NCBI RefSeq assembly: GCF_002775205.1
Contig: NC_036451.1
Location: 1,122,001 to 1,186,000 of the forward strand
Length of the DNA stretch: 64,000 nucleotides
Origin: Xiphophorus maculatus
Lineage: Eukaryota; Chordata; Actinopteri; Cyprinodontiformes; Poeciliidae
Reading direction: 5' to 3'
The notes beneath the pieces are model-generated. The model had not been told where the DNA came from. It did no database searches and worked only from the letters and a program-made list of their open reading frames with translations. Each line of letters opens with the position of its first letter. Position 1 is the stretch's first letter. This document shows, piece by piece, positions 23,401 through 36,770 of the stretch. The position numbers and the translations under genes were made by a program.

Positions 23401-25885
23401 GTGAAGTTTTACTTTGTACTTTCCAGATGGTCCACACGTTTTCAGGCTGCGTCCTGAGCAGCGCGGAGGACTGCGACCTGGACGAGCTGCTGGCGACCCG
23501 CCTCGTCTCGTTTCTGATGGACCACCAGCAGAGCGTCCTCTCCGTCCCAGAATACCTGCGGAGCGCCATCAGGGACCACATCCACTACCTGCGCGCCGTA
23601 CAGGTACGCCGTTACCATGGAGATGGAGAAACTGGAGAAATCCCCAACAATGCTCCAGTTTAGATTCAGTGTTTTCAAGATTTGAAAAGTGCTTAATATT
23701 TTAACTTCACAGTTTTGTAATAAAATGCCATTTAACATTTGATTAAAAACGTAAATTTGGAAAAAGGTTTTTTACAGTTGAAGCCAAATATTTTCATCCA
23801 CACAATAACACATTTTTAACGATAAATTGTCCCAGAAGTTACTGCGATAAACAATAATATTGTTGGTTAGAGACCATTTTCAAGTAATATGATGTTAATG
23901 GTAATGCAAGAGAACATTCTCAACAGCCAATAAACTTTAAATTCTAGTGAACTTTTATCACTGGAACTGGAAGACATTTTAAATATCCAAAATAAATAAA
24001 ACAATAGAAACGACAAATAAAATAAATTCTAAAGTCTCTGTAAACAAAATTGTCCTTCAAAAAAAGCTCTAGTTGGGACCAAAAACCAGATTAAAACTTT
24101 GGTCGTCCAGTTTTTGGTAGAAAGAAAAGCTATAAATCATGCAAATGGAAATGATTGAGTTTGTTTTCATTTATTATGCGATTAATTGATTTGTTGCTTA
24201 TTGTGACAGGACTACATTCTCCTAATAAAAAGACAGACACATTTTTTTCTCACTGTCTGGAGTTAAATCAGACTCATCTTGTTTTATGTCAGGTAGAATT
24301 ACCAAAATAATTTCTATTTTCTAAATTCTAGAAAACTTAACACAAACATTTTTTTTTTAGAGATTTTCTTTTAAATTTCTAGATATTTTGTATTTCAGTA
24401 TTTAATTTGAGTAGTAAGGTAATTTACTTTCACAATATCTATTATTGTTTCAAAATAATATTTATTATTCCTAATGACTCAATGTCTTATAACTATCTCA
24501 TATTTTATATGTTAAACAAATTTATTGAAATTGGGGGAATTTTGTGTTCATTAGTATCAGTTGTGTAAAATATTATAACATGTTTTAGTTTAAATTGTTC
24601 CTCCTGTAGAATGAAGAATACTATCACAAAAAGTTATTAATAACAGTAATAAATTATGTAACATAATAATTTATAGTTCATTTGTATTGTTTTGTTTTTT
24701 GCGTTATTTTTTGGTGCAAAGTTTGGAGCTGGAAAAGTGAGAAAACGTCCCTTTAAAAATGATTTAGTTTTACTGTTGAAATGTATAAACTGGAATCCTC
24801 AACATCAATCTGAGACCAAAATAATTTTTTAACACTTAAAAAAAAGAGTTTTTAAAAGAGTTTTGTTTTACAGTGCCCCCTAGAGGCAGTAGATGAAAAC
24901 GTTTTAATATATAATTTGTTTTATGACTGTTTGACTGCCCTGACACCAGGTTCCTGTCGACACGGGCCCAAACGACGGCGCCGACCCGGTTTGCGTTCCC
25001 ATGCCGATGTACGCGTTCTGCAAACAGATAAGCGGCGCTGAGTTTGAGCAGCAGAAAGCGGAGTCGTCCCAGAAGGCCATGGAGGAGCTGCTGGAGATCC
25101 TGCTGACGGACAGGAACCTCACCGAGAAGGACCGGCGCAAGAAGCTAAAGCAGGTCAGCTAACGGAACCAGAACCAAAAACAGGTCTGGATAGAACCCAA
25201 AATGATTCCATTTTCTAGAGTTTTACCTCAAGGTTCCACTTCAATTTCCAAAGCAGCTTATGGACTGAATGTTGTGAGAAAATTTAATATTAGAAACTCA
25301 TAATCAGCCAATTAACTCAGGCTGGGTGTGGCTGTGGTTGCTAGGTAACAGAGCAGCGCTCGTTGCTTGTGAAATAAAATGCCAGCTAGAACTTTTTTCA
25401 TTAATATTGAGGAATTATTGATGTACAAGCTCCTTTATCTTGTTGAAAAGTTACTTGTAAGTTAGTTTGTTTTGTACTAAGATATTTTTATTAGAAACTG
25501 GACAAAATACGGGTCAGATTTTGTTTCTGCCGTGTTTCTGGGGCTTCCTGCCGATGGCTGAGTTATGAATATCTCATGTAGATGTTTTTTAGCGACTTAT
25601 TCAAGTTTATCCATACGTATTTTTTTATTTAATTTCTTATTTAATTGAAACGCCACAATTACCAAATTGTTTTCCCCCCAACATTAGTGAAACATCGACT
25701 AACATTTGCTGACCTTTGTGGTGGAAACGCAGCTGTTATCGTGTGTGGTTCAGTTTCAGAGGCAGTACCCTGACATCTACAGCCGCCGCTTCCCTTCCTG
25801 CGGCGAACAGAGCAAAACCGACAGCAAGCCAAAGATCAAACCGCCGCTGCTCAACATCAAGAAGACCTTCAGCCTCAGGAACTGA
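14478..25885 (+). CDS. depdc1: DEP domain-containing protein 1 (DEPDC1), complete
   Basis: Mitotic protein and transcriptional co-regulator with an N-terminal DEP domain and a RhoGAP-like domain. Coding exons: 14478-14525, 15513-15778, 15871-16015, 16529-16659, 16759-16889, 17303-17350, 18585-18722, 19729-20361, 21129-21317, 22215-22387, 23427-23603, 24950-25153, 25754-25885. The sum is 2,415 nt, 804 residues plus stop, against 811 in human. The start [17 protein letters not shown] matches the family's [10 protein letters not shown]. The DEP domain fills exons 2-3 ([20 protein letters not shown]). The RhoGAP-like domain runs from exon 5 to exon 7 and resumes in exons 10-11 ([25 protein letters not shown]). 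Exons 8 (633 nt) and 9 (189 nt) both start and end in phase 1. Skipping both joins exon 7 to exon 10 in frame and yields 530 residues, like the short human isoform of 527. For exon 9 the AG at 21128 keeps the frame; the AG at 21153 would break it. Confidence 0.95.
16930..17240 (+). repeat. AATCGATTAA-type dispersed repeat, copy 1
   Basis: Shares TTAATCGTTAACT-like sequence, GAGAACAAYACAYTCAGAGC and TGTTCTACYTGARCTCCTCAAG-type blocks with 46,683-46,880 in the same orientation. Non-coding; in depdc1 intron 5. Confidence 0.7.
17660..18463 (-). repeat. Dispersed 0.8-kb repeat, copy B, inverted relative to copy A
   Basis: Lies in depdc1 intron 6, ending about 120 bp before exon 7. It matches copy A (1,147-1,965) in reverse complement over nearly its whole length, with many small differences. 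The right part is CpG-rich and carries a perfect TGCGCATGCGCA at 18,422-18,433. Confidence 0.8.
18847..19594. mobile_element. Element with TAGCTGCGTTTCCAT ends and a nested repeat
   Basis: The left end TAGCTGCGTTTCCAT is mirrored by ATGGAAACACAGCTA at the right end (13 of 15). At about 19,150-19,390 it contains a copy of the CAGTGGAACTAGAACT family, so one repeat has inserted into another. It lies in depdc1 intron 7. Related ends are seen at 42,210, 42,650-42,772 and 44,506-45,108. Confidence 0.75.
20454..20872 (-). mobile_element. MITE-like element, GGCCTGT family, inverted copy
   Basis: Starts GGCCTGTCACAATAA after TTA and ends CAACAGGTC before TA. The interior (GATAAACAATAATGTTGTTGT type sequence read in reverse) shows it is inverted relative to the copy at 8,921. 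It lies in depdc1 intron 8. Confidence 0.7.
23146..23235 (+). repeat. Short tandem array of GTTGCTAGGTAAC units
   Basis: Four units at 23148-23160, 23169-23181, 23200-23212 and 23221-23233 (the last GTTGCTAAGTAAC), separated by GGGCTGG-type spacers. It lies within a dispersed repeat in depdc1 intron 10. Single or paired units recur at 25,337, 28,954 and 28,985. Confidence 0.85.
23815..24215 (-). mobile_element. MITE-like element, GGCCTGT family, degraded copy
   Basis: Contains GATAAATTGTCCCAGAAGTT and ATTGATTTGTTGCTTATTGT in the inverted orientation, with worn ends. It lies in depdc1 intron 11. Confidence 0.65.
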
Positions 25886-26319
25886 CGCCATGACGCTCAC
25901 ATCACGGTCAAAACTGTTACATTATTGGTGGAAAACGCCACTGATATCCGTTTGTGTTGGTTCATTCTGTAGATGAAGAGCGTCTCATAGAGGCAGCTGA
26001 ACAGATTTAGAGTTCACACTTTGTTTTCTTTTCAAATACTCTGCAAACAGCATTTGCAGCAAGTTTGGGAGAAATATTAAACATTTGAGCTTAAATTTTA
26101 ACTTATATAAATAATTACATTGAGAGGAGCTCCATTTGTCTAAAGTTTTAAATCTTTTAGGATATTGTTTGCTTTTATTTTAAATGTTTTTAAGGACGTT
26201 TTGTTTTAATGGAGGTTTTTGTTTTGTTTTATGTCTTTAGGTTTCCAGATTTAACTGAAATAATTCAAGTGCAGCTGGGATTTTTATTTCTATAGCGCCG
26301 TGTTAGGGGGATTGCAGGA

Positions 26320-26600
26320 AGAAGACAAAAAAAAAAAAAGAGTATTTTTCTGACAAAAAAAAAATTATTTAAGAAGTTTTATAGAAAAAACTTGGAAATT
26401 TCTGAGTTTGAAAAATCTAAAATTTTACAGAAAAACAGAAATGTTGAGATTAATCTGAGATTTTCTAGAAAAAAACTTGGAAGTTTTGAGTTTCAAAATG
26501 TGAAAATGGTTAATTTTTCAAATTCCAAGTTTTCCACTTTTTTTCTAGAAAATTTCTCAAATTATTCTGAAAATAATATATTTTTTTAGAAATGTACTCA
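26320..26600. repeat. TTTCTGAGTTTGAAAA-type degenerate repeat
   Basis: Loose repetition of AAATTTCTGAGTTTGAAAA and its reverse complement (TTTTCTAGAAAATTTCTC). The same kind of sequence occurs at 31,010-31,560, 33,790-34,240, 38,640-38,830 and 41,210-41,430. It is non-coding although it yields a 65-residue open frame. Here it lies in the depdc1 3' UTR. Confidence 0.6.
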
Positions 26601-27041
26601 TTGTTTTTGTTCCTTCTACATTAGCTCAAATACGGTGTCCGATATTTTTGCTTTATATGCAGGTTAGAAAATGTTTTTCAGTGTTTAAGAAGAAAACCTT
26701 CATTTGCCACAACGTTAATCTTTTATGAGTCATAAAGACTCTTAGTTGAGGCTTAATTCAGCTTATTTTTTTTTTTTAAATTAGGCCTTTCATTTACTAA
26801 ATCAAATCAAAACTCCTAAATTGTTACTTTTCATGCTACATGCTCACAGGTACTTCATACATAGAAACTAACTTCTACTTTTAGTTTCCCCTCTTTTGTT
26901 CTAAATGTGTATTTGACTTTATGAAGTTTGTTTATACCTCAAATGAAGTTAAGTGACCACAGAAATACTTTGTGTTTTTGTCAAAAACTGAACATAGGAG
27001 TGAAAATGCACCTATAAATGTTTACTATGCAAATGTTGGGA

Positions 27042-27047
27042 AATAAA
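27042..27047 (+). terminator. depdc1: Probable depdc1 polyadenylation signal
   Basis: AATAAA followed within about 8 nt by a GT-rich stretch (GGTTTGTGTG). It lies 1.16 kb after the depdc1 stop and before the rpe65 start. The intervening 25,886-27,041 has no coding signal and would be 3' UTR. Confidence 0.55.
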
Positions 27048-27420
27048 CCTGGTTTGTGTGACGCCTTCTCAGTTTATACTATCGGTACCTTTACAAGGTG
27101 GTGAAAGGAAAAACTCATTTTAGTTTCTTAAAATGAACTGCTTGCTTTTGAAAGTTTAACAGCACATGGGCGGTTCTAGGCGGGGGACAGCGGGAGGCCA
27201 GTGCCCCTTTACCGAAGAGATATTAGATAAAATAAAATTAAAACTAACCGGTCTTTTGGACCGGCTTCATTTTTTACCTTCAGTTTTATTTTAACAATGA
27301 ATTAAAATGTAATTTGTTGCACTTTTAGCTTCAGCCCTATTGCGCTAGAATCATACTCTAACTTTTATTTAAAAAAATTTTTTTTTACATATTTGTTAAA
27401 ACTGTCAACTTGCCCTGATA

Positions 27421-27754
27421 GTTTATGAGGCAGATAATCTGTGAAAAGATCAATTTCCTTCACCTGCTTTTTAGCTGCTATTGCTGTCTGGTTATTTTTG
27501 GTGCTTTTCTCCAATCAGAGCCAGGAGGCGGAGCTTAGCGCTGTCAATCAAACTCATGTAGTCGCAGCTAAATGTAGTAATGGCAGAGAAACAACTACAG
27601 GGAAACTGTCTATCCTCTGTCGTCGGTGGCCATGCTAACTAGACTTAGCATTCACAACTGGATGATTGACAGCACTTAGACCCGCCTTCTGCCTCTCATT
27701 GGTTGATTCTAGTTAAATCCTTTTTTATTTTTCACAGATTATTTGTCTCATAAC
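27421..27754. mobile_element. Short inverted-repeat element between depdc1 and rpe65
   Basis: The left end GAGGCAGATAATCTGTGAAAA is mirrored at the right end by TTTTTCACAGATTATTTGTCTC. The terminal inverted repeats are about 24 bp and enclose about 330 bp with no transposase. Related sequence occurs at 62,600-62,745. The wider copy may begin at about 27,168 (GGGCGGTTCTAGGC), so this could be the inner part of a larger element. Confidence 0.55.
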
Positions 27755-28089
27755 ATAGTTACAGTTTCAACAAATGTCTAAAAATATATATTTTCTATAC
27801 ATAAAAGTTAAAGACTTAAGATGTTTTCCAGATTCACTCTCCTTCTTTCAAAAGTAAAAAAACAGAAAGTTTCCCCAAACGTTTGCTGAAAACCATCAGG
27901 AACTAATCAGCTCTAATTGCTTCTGCATGTTTATCCAACTACAAAGGACGGCGGGTTTTAAAATTCAATTTTACTGGTGGGACCCACATCATTAGGAGGA
28001 GAGGTTGGTCGTGTTTCCAGGTCGAGAGAAAATCCAACATTGAGGCGAGGTTCTGGCGTCTGAAAGGAGCCGAGACAAAGCTGGTCTGT

Positions 28090-28200
28090 TCAGCCTGGGG
28101 GAGGCGTGGGGGGAAGTTTGAGGAGGAGGAGGAGGGGAAAGGAGGCTTGAAAGGAGAAAAGAGAAGAAGAGGAGGAGTGAGGAAGGATTGGGGAGCAGCA
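28090..28200 (+). promoter_or_regulatory. Purine-rich tract upstream of rpe65
   Basis: About 110 bp of nearly pure A/G on the plus strand (GGAGGAGGAGGAGGGGAAAGG and similar) ends 85 bp before the rpe65 start codon. Such tracts can form triplex (H-DNA) structure and are common in promoters. A TATA-like TTTAAA follows near 28,218. The promoter role is inferred. Confidence 0.35.
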
Positions 28201-28282
28201 GGAAATGTTTGTGTGGTTTAAATCTGAACCAGAGTCTCTTCTGAAAGCAGTCGGCGAGTCCAGGAGGAGATTCAGCAACAAC

Positions 28283-31200
28283 ATGGTCAGCCGGTGAGGA
28301 AATATTTCCATTATTTACTCTGAAAGTAGAGAGAAAACGGTAGAGTCAGTTCTGATGTTGAAATGTTTTAGCTTTTTGAGACGTTTTACTGAAAGAAAAC
28401 ACCAAATCTTACCAAGTGTCTTATTACGCTTGATATAAAACTAAACTAACTTAATTTTTCAGCCAGAAGTAGCTTGTTTTAAGTATACAAGTACTTGATA
28501 TAGATAAAAAGTACTAGTTCTACTGGCAGATTATTTTAAAAATCTCGTTAAAAGTGAAATAATCTGCCAGTGGAACAAAAAGTTACTTCTGAGTTAGTTT
28601 TGTCCTAATTCCACGATACTTGCACTAGAAACTAAATCAATAAAACTTTGTAAGATTTTGTGTTTTTCTGGTGCAGATTAAATTCTGGTATGGAAATGTT
28701 TTGGTTTTCTGAAATGAAACCAGAGACATTTTACTGAAAAAACACAAAATCTTAACTATCCTCTTCAAGTTTCTAGTACAAATGTCTAGAAATAAGACTA
28801 AACAAACTTACTGATAACTTTTCAGCAACATTTAGCAACTTAGCCAGTAATTACTTGGTATTAATAAAAAGTACTAGGCAAATTATTTCACTTATAAAAT
28901 GAGTAAAATGTCTTGGATTAAGTGAAATAATCTGCTAGTGGAACTAGAACTGGGTTGCTAGGTAACCGGCTGGGCCTGGCTGTGGTTGCTAGGTAACAGC
29001 ACAAGGCCTGTCATCTGTGAAATAAGTGAAATAATCTGCCAGTGGAACTCGAACTTTTTCATCAATATTAAAAGATTATTGACTTAAAACAAGCTTTTAT
29101 TTCTAGCTGAAAAGTTACTTTCAAGTTAGTTTTGTCTCATTTCAAGTGTACTAAAATATTTGCTTTAGATTAGAAACTAGACCAAAAATACTTTTTGTTT
29201 TTACAGTGTTGAGATGAGATGGAAAGTTTCCCAGATTTGGAAAAACAACCTAACCATTCCAGCTTTTACAGTTCCAAAGATAATAAAGAAAACTTTTAAA
29301 AAGCTGTTTTTAATGTTGAAAAGAAGAGAGCAACCTGCAGACGAGATGAGAAGTTTCTCCAAAACATTTAATAGAGAAAAGAAGATTGTAAAACTTTAAA
29401 AGGAAGATTAAGGAGAAAAATCAGATGGAAAGTCTGGACTAACAAAGGAATGTAAAATGGGCGTAGAAGGACAAATTGAAAGCTGGTGTTGTGAAGCTGC
29501 CAGGACTGATGGGAACTGTAAACAATTATGATTTGTGAATCAATATAATGCACCAAAACTTACTCAATACCATTTACACATAAAAATACATTCTCAGTTG
29601 TCAGCTTGTTTAAAAGTATTCACTTTTTACACATTTTGTTATAAAATCTTTATCTCTTTCTACAAAACTTTATACATTTTGACCATATAGAAATAAAGTT
29701 TGAATGTTTTCTAATTTTATTAAGAATTGAAAATCAAAATGATCTCACTTACATAAATTCACATGATTTAATCCTTTAGTTATGTTTGAGGTTTGATGTT
29801 TTCAATGTGGTTTCAACTTTGTTGTCAGAGTGGAACATCCTGCTGCAGGTTACCGGAAGATCTTTGAGACGGTGGAGGAACTAAATGAGCCGATTTCTGC
29901 AGAAATAACTGGTAAAAACACAAAAACAGATTTATTTATTAACAACTATAAACATAAAAACAAACTTTACTAACTTCAACTATTCAACAAGCTGTTAAAA
30001 TGGACTTTATGCATCACTGGCAATTGTTGTATTTTTGAAATGGCCGTTGCTAAAAATATGTAGAAATATGTTTTATCATAAAATCTGTTTTGTTTGATGA
30101 TCTGTAATTATACTCTACATATGTAAAAATGCATTTTGAATATCCATAATGGTAACTTAAGATCTCTACATTTAGATTCTGACTGGTAAGAATAATAATT
30201 CATGATATCTTCAATTACATTCATCTCAAATGACTATTTAATTTTTTTTATCCTTTATGGAAATTTGATAATGGAACATAAATCTGTGATGTTTTGACTA
30301 AACAGAAAGCTAATACAAAGTATTGTCACTGACTTATAAAATATATCGAAGTACTAAAAAATAGATTAAAGATATCTTGAATTAGAATTTTTACCAATCA
30401 GAACAAAAAGTCGGATATCTTTAATTTACTTTAATTGTTGATATTTGAAATCTTCATTCAGTAATTCATTAGGTGTCTTGAATTAAATCTCACATACAAA
30501 TTAAAAGTGAATCTGACATCATTTATGGCAGTCAAAACGTAATTAGCAATATCTTAATTTACTAATGTCTAGTCATAAACCACTTTCAGATATCTGGATT
30601 GTAACCAATTTTATGTTAAATCGACTTGCCATATAAACAGTCAATCCAACAGGAGGAAGTACGGAAGATCAGAAGAGTCGATATAAGCACAATAAATGAT
30701 GGAGGAACGTGTGTTATGTCATAATCAGGTGATTTTGATGAACTGTCCCCTCAGGTGTTTTCCCGTTGTGGCTCAGAGGAAGCCTCCTACGGATGGGTCC
30801 GGGTCTTTTCGAGATCGGGGACGAACCGTTCCACCATTTGTTTGACGGACAAGCTCTGATCCACAAGTTTGACCTGAAGGGTGATCAGGTGACGTACTTC
30901 AGAAAGTAAGAATGCATCGCAGATTTAAAAATGTTCAGCTGCTGCCTGTACATAAGCATACATACATTATGGCTGCATGTTAGGGTCACTGTGGGACAAA
31001 ATTCCTGCCAAAAACCTCAATGATTTTCTAGAAAAACCTGCAGATTTATGAGTTTCAAAAGTTTATAATTTTCTTGAAACAAAACTCAGAAATTTTGAAA
31101 TAAATCAAAATACTTTGAAGTTTCTGAGCTTGACAAGTCAAAAATGTGCAAGAAAAAAACTCTGAAATTTTTTAATTAATCTCAGAAATCGTCCAGGACA

Positions 31201-34200
31201 ATAAGCAGATTTCTGAGTTTCAGAAATTATTTTTCACATTTTAACCTCAGAAATGTCCAAGTTTTGCTAGAAGATTCTAGCTTCTTTTTTTTTTTTTTAC
31301 TTCCCCAACTAAGAAACTTTCTTGTTTTTTCTCCAGAAAATTTCTGAGATTATTTTAAAATTTATTTCTTTCTAACTTCTGACTTTTCAAGTTCAAATAT
31401 TTCCATGTTCATTTCTAGAAAATTTCTCAGATTAATCTAAAGATTTTGAGTTTTTTCTTGGACGTTTTTGTAAAATTGTAAAATTTCCATGTTTTGTCTA
31501 GAACATTTTTGACATCATTCTCAAAGTTTCAGATTTTTTCATGAACATGTACCATTTTTTATCTTTAATAGCCGTTTTACTCGTTATATTTTATTTCCTC
31601 TAAAGTTTCTTTACACTGGTTTGTTTCCAGAATCTAGACAAATAAATATGATTCTGACTAAAACAATAAACCACAACAATAACTCATAGAATCTCTGCAA
31701 ATAAAAAGTTTCTTTTTATGTTCATGTGAAGCTTTTGAGTTGTTTTTGTGCAGAAATTATGTTTGCAGCATTGCTGGTTATTTTTGCAGGTAAGTTTGTA
31801 ATCATTGTTTCAGGTTCATCAGGACGGATGCATATGTTCGGGCCATGACAGAAAACCGGGTCGTCATCACAGAGTTCGGCACCACTGCCTATCCAGACCC
31901 CTGCAAAAACATTTTCTCCAGGTAAAACTGACAGTTAATGTTTGCCTGGCTGTTAACACAAATAATTCATTTAATTAATAGCATCTTAGGCACAACGTAG
32001 GTCTAAAGCTGGACTTAAATCCGTTTTATTGTGTCTGTTCAGGTTCTTTACGTACTTCAGAGGCATCGAAGTGACAGATAACTGCTTAGTAAACGTTTAT
32101 CCGGTCGGCGAGGATTTTTATGCCGTCACAGAAACAAACTTCATCACCAAAGTGGATCCAGATTCACTGGAGACACTGAAGAAGGTAAGAAGGTTGGAAT
32201 TTACCTGAGATCATTCAATTCAGTTCACAAATACTTTATTTATTCCAAAGGAAAATTAAATGTCAGAAATAATTTCATCCAAGTATCTTCAAAGAGTCGT
32301 TCTGGGTGGAGATGCTGGAGGCAGAAAGATCTCCAAAAGCAGTCAGTCTTCCAACGAATCTGAAGATGTCTCTGACTGAAGACTGACTGTATGATGAATA
32401 TTTAGCTTGCTAACAAAATATTTAGGTTCCTAGCTAAATACTTAGCTGGGAAATTATTTAACTAGGAACCTGGTAATATTAAATTTGCTATCTGCTTGAT
32501 AGCAAGATAAATACTTAGCTCTGACTGAAATATTTATCTTGCTTGCTAGCTAAATATTTAGCTTCTTAATTAAATATTTAATTTTAAGCTGAATATTTAT
32601 TTTGCTTACCAAATATTTAGCTACATAGCTAAACATTTAGCTAGCTTGATTGCAAGATATATATTTAGCTTCCTAACTAAATATTTAATATTTAATTTGC
32701 AAATTAAAGTATTTAGTTTGGAACTTCAACATTTAAAAATGTGTGAATAACATGGTAAAATATAATTTAGAAAATTAAACCTCTACGTTTCCCCCTATGA
32801 CAGACTAAATAAACCAAAATATTGCTGTTAATTTTTGTATTGTGTAACTTTCCAAGCGCCACCTGATAAATTTGGGGAAACTGATACCAGGTGTTTTCTT
32901 TGTGATTTTCTTAATTTGTTTCTCAGGTGGATCTGTGTAAATATCTGTCCATTAACGGAGTCACAGCGCATCCCCACGTTGACGCAGACGGTTCGCTCTA
33001 CAACATCGGAAACTGCTTCGGCAAAAACATGAGTCTGGCGTACAACATCGTCAAGATCCCGCCGGCACAGAAAGGTGGGAAACGCAGAGACACATGTGAA
33101 ATACGTGTTGTGGGCCTCTTTGTCACATCAAAAAACTATGGTCTGTAGGTCAATCTGTGTTGTCAGAATACATTTTTTTCCAACAGGAAAAATTTACTCT
33201 GAAAATAAAGTAGAAAATAAAACGAAGCAAAATAATTATCAGTAAAATCTGATTTTTGTCCTTAGATAAATCAGATCCCATTGAGAAATCCCAAGTTGTG
33301 GTCCAACTACCCAGCAGTGAAAGATTAAAGCCTTCATACATCCACAGGTTCACATTTATACTCCAGAAAACTTTTTTCCTATTACTTTTCATCAGTTTAA
33401 ATCAGTCTGTTTTGGTCTGTTTTTCTCTCCGTAGTTTTGGTATGACTGAGAACTACTTTGTGTTTGTGGAGCAGCCGGTGAAGATCAACCTGCTCAAGTT
33501 TCTGTCGTCTTGGAGCATCAGAGGAGCAACGTACATGGACTGCTTTGAATCCAACGAAAACATGGGGGTAACGACGGACAATCAGCGTCCGAACTTCACT
33601 CACGCAGGGGCGGCCCTAGAGTTTTACCTTTAGGGGGCCAAGCAGGGGCACAAACAGAACAATGGTGGTGTACTAAAATTAAAATATTTTAGCAAAACAA
33701 TTTCTTTACCCAAACTAAACATAGGGATCTGTTTGGCATCTGAAAACTATGCATCAGATTTGTTTGTTACAGTACGACAGAGTAATGGGCCAAAACAGAA
33801 AAATGAGGGGGAAATTTCCGCCAAGACATTTTTAGATTAATCCCAAAATTTTTCTGAAAACAACACAGAAATTTCTGAGTTTTTATTGCAGATTTGCAAT
33901 TAAAAGTTCAGAAAATTTGAGATTCTTCTCAAAATTTTTCTAGAAAATACTTGGAAATTTTTGAGTTTGAAAAAGTCAGAAGTTGGCAATAAAAACTAAG
34001 ACATTTTGAGATTATTCACAGAAATTTTAAAGAAGAAACTTGGACATTTCTGAGCTTGAAAGTTGAAAATTTGTAATAAAAACTCAGAAATTTTAAGATT
34101 CACTTCAGATTTATTTAGGAAAAATTTGGAAATAGAAAATCTTCAACTTTTTAAATTCCAAAAGTGAAAATTTTTTCACATGTTTTAAATCAGAAATGTC

Positions 34201-35891
34201 CAAGTTTTTTATAAAAAATTTCTAAATTTCTGGGGGCTGAAATTTACTCCTTCTCTCTTCTTTCTATCTACAATCACCATAATACTGATAACAGAAATAT
34301 GGAAAAGGATTAGGCCCACCGGGAAAAAAAGAATTTTGCCTTTAATCTTCTGAGATCAAAAGTCAGAGCTATGAGAAAATGTCAAAAAAATTTTTTTTAT
34401 TCTGTGGCCCTAATCGTCTTCCGTACATAAATTACGACATGTGGACAAAATGCTAACTTATGTCTGGTCTGACATGAACAAACTGATCAGGTGCTCTGAT
34501 TGGGCCGTCCAATCAGATTTTAAGCGGAGATGGTGCCCCCCCCCCAGCCAACCCCGTGGCTACGCCCCTGCTCTACAATATAAAACATCAAAATGTTGAT
34601 TTTTTTTCCATTCCTTTGAATCATTTAGTGTTTATTTGCTGCAGACGTGGTTCCACTTGGCCACTAAGGATCCTGCAGATTACATGACAAACCACAAATT
34701 CAGAACGTCGGCTTTCAACCTGTTTCACCACATCAACGCCTACGAAGACCAGGGATTCATCGTGGTCGACCTCTGCACATGGAAAGGGTAATTGAGAAGC
34801 TCAGGGTATCTCTATTTGTTGATAGAAACACTGATATTTTATTCGTATTTCCAGACATGATTTTGTGTACAACTACCTGTACCTGGCCAACCTAAGGCAG
34901 GAGTGGGAGCAGGTGAAGAAAGCGGCGATGCGTGCGCCTCAGCCGGAGGTCAGACGATACGTTCTGCCGTTGGATATTCACAGGGTGAGAGCAGAAACGA
35001 TCACTTTCCGCTGCTAATCCTAATCTCATTTTATCCTGTTAAAAACACCTCTACCATTTAATCATAAAGCACAAATCATGACACATAGTTACGCTAATGC
35101 TATAGCACTATTTAGCAGAGGCTAATGCTAAAGCGCTAACTTCAATTGAAATTATTTTTTACATTAACCATATATTCTATAATGTCCTTAAATATTGTAT
35201 TTATGTGTTAATGTGTTGTTCACTATTATCCTTGTTTTATTTTGTTCACATATTGTTTAAAATAATTATTTTTCGCTTAGTACATTAGCTAACTATGAAA
35301 ATGTTTAGCGCACTTAGCTTCCCCTAAATACATTTTCAAAAAAAACATCTAAACTGCTCATTTCCTTGGCTGTTTTGTAAACTTTCATTTGGTTGAAGTT
35401 TGAAGATTGAAGTTTTGGTAAATAACTGAGAACACTTCAGTTACACATTTATAGTCATGCTCTTATTTTGAAGTCTGTTGCACAGCTGTTCCATTTCCTG
35501 TCCTCAAGTTCTCACTTTTTTTTTGTTAAAGATTTTTCTAGAAAATTTCTGAGTTTGAAAAGTTGAAAACTTTTTATTATTTTTTATTTTTTGTGTTTGT
35601 TCAGGAAGAACAAGGCCGAAACCTCGTGTCTCTGTCCTACACGACAGCAACCGCCGTCCTCCACAGCGACGGATCCATCTGGCTGGAGCCTGAAGTTCTG
35701 TTCTCTGGACCAAGACAGGGTGAACAGAAACACACATTCATCAACTTGTATTATCAACTTTTCATCTAATGAAAAGTTGATGAATACAATAAAATTATGA
35801 AAAAAGAGATATAAAAACTACTGAATCAAAACTATTATAATATTTATATATATTATATATATATATATATATATAATATATATATAAATAT

Positions 35892-35943
<52 letters not shown>

Positions 35944-36700
35944 TAAAAGGTGAAGAAATATGATTTAATAATTGTATTTTTTAGGAAAGCTGACAGTTTT
36001 TGCTCTTGGGAAGAAATGTGTTAGTATTTTAAAGGGAACCTGTTATGCAAATGTCACATTTTTGCACATATTCTTTCTTCCTTTTTGGTTTTAACAGCTT
36101 CTAAAAACAGTCTGAATAGCAATAAGTTAATCCTTTTTGGTGTTTGAAAATCAGCTGTTTCAAAAACCTTCCAAACGTAAAATCACATTCCACTGGCACT
36201 TAGCCGTTACCTAGCAACCCCAGCAGAGTTCCAGCACATTTGGTCAGCTAGTTTCACTGCTGTATGCTCTGTACAATGGCTGCTGGAAAAGAAAGTGTTT
36301 TGTTGTTGACTTCCCATCCAGAAACCACTTGATGCATTCTTGTTAGTTGTGCAGGAGGATCCACTTCTGCTTTTCAAAAATGTACAGTTGAATAGTAGCG
36401 CATCTGTTTGCAGCCATTTTCACATGCGAGTGTAAACGTTGAGTTGGGGGTGTGGCTAGCATCAGTTTATTGAGATTTAACGTGATAAAAAACACCCTAA
36501 AACAAAGTAAAATCTTATAAGAATGATTTTGTGTTTTGTTGTTTGTTTTTTTATGTCCCTTTTGTCTTTTTCAGCCTTCGAGTTTCCACAGATTAACTAC
36601 TCCAAGTGTTGTGGAAAGAAATACTCATTCGCATACGGCCTCGGACTCAACCACTTCATCCCTGACAGGGTAGGGAAGAGAGAGAGAGTGGATCCCACCG

Positions 36701-36770
<70 letters not shown>

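Noticed and set aside
33605-34570. 8-bp target duplication around the hAT-like element
   Set aside because: The flanks CACTCACG and CTCTACAA do not match, so insertion by a hAT transposase is not proven.
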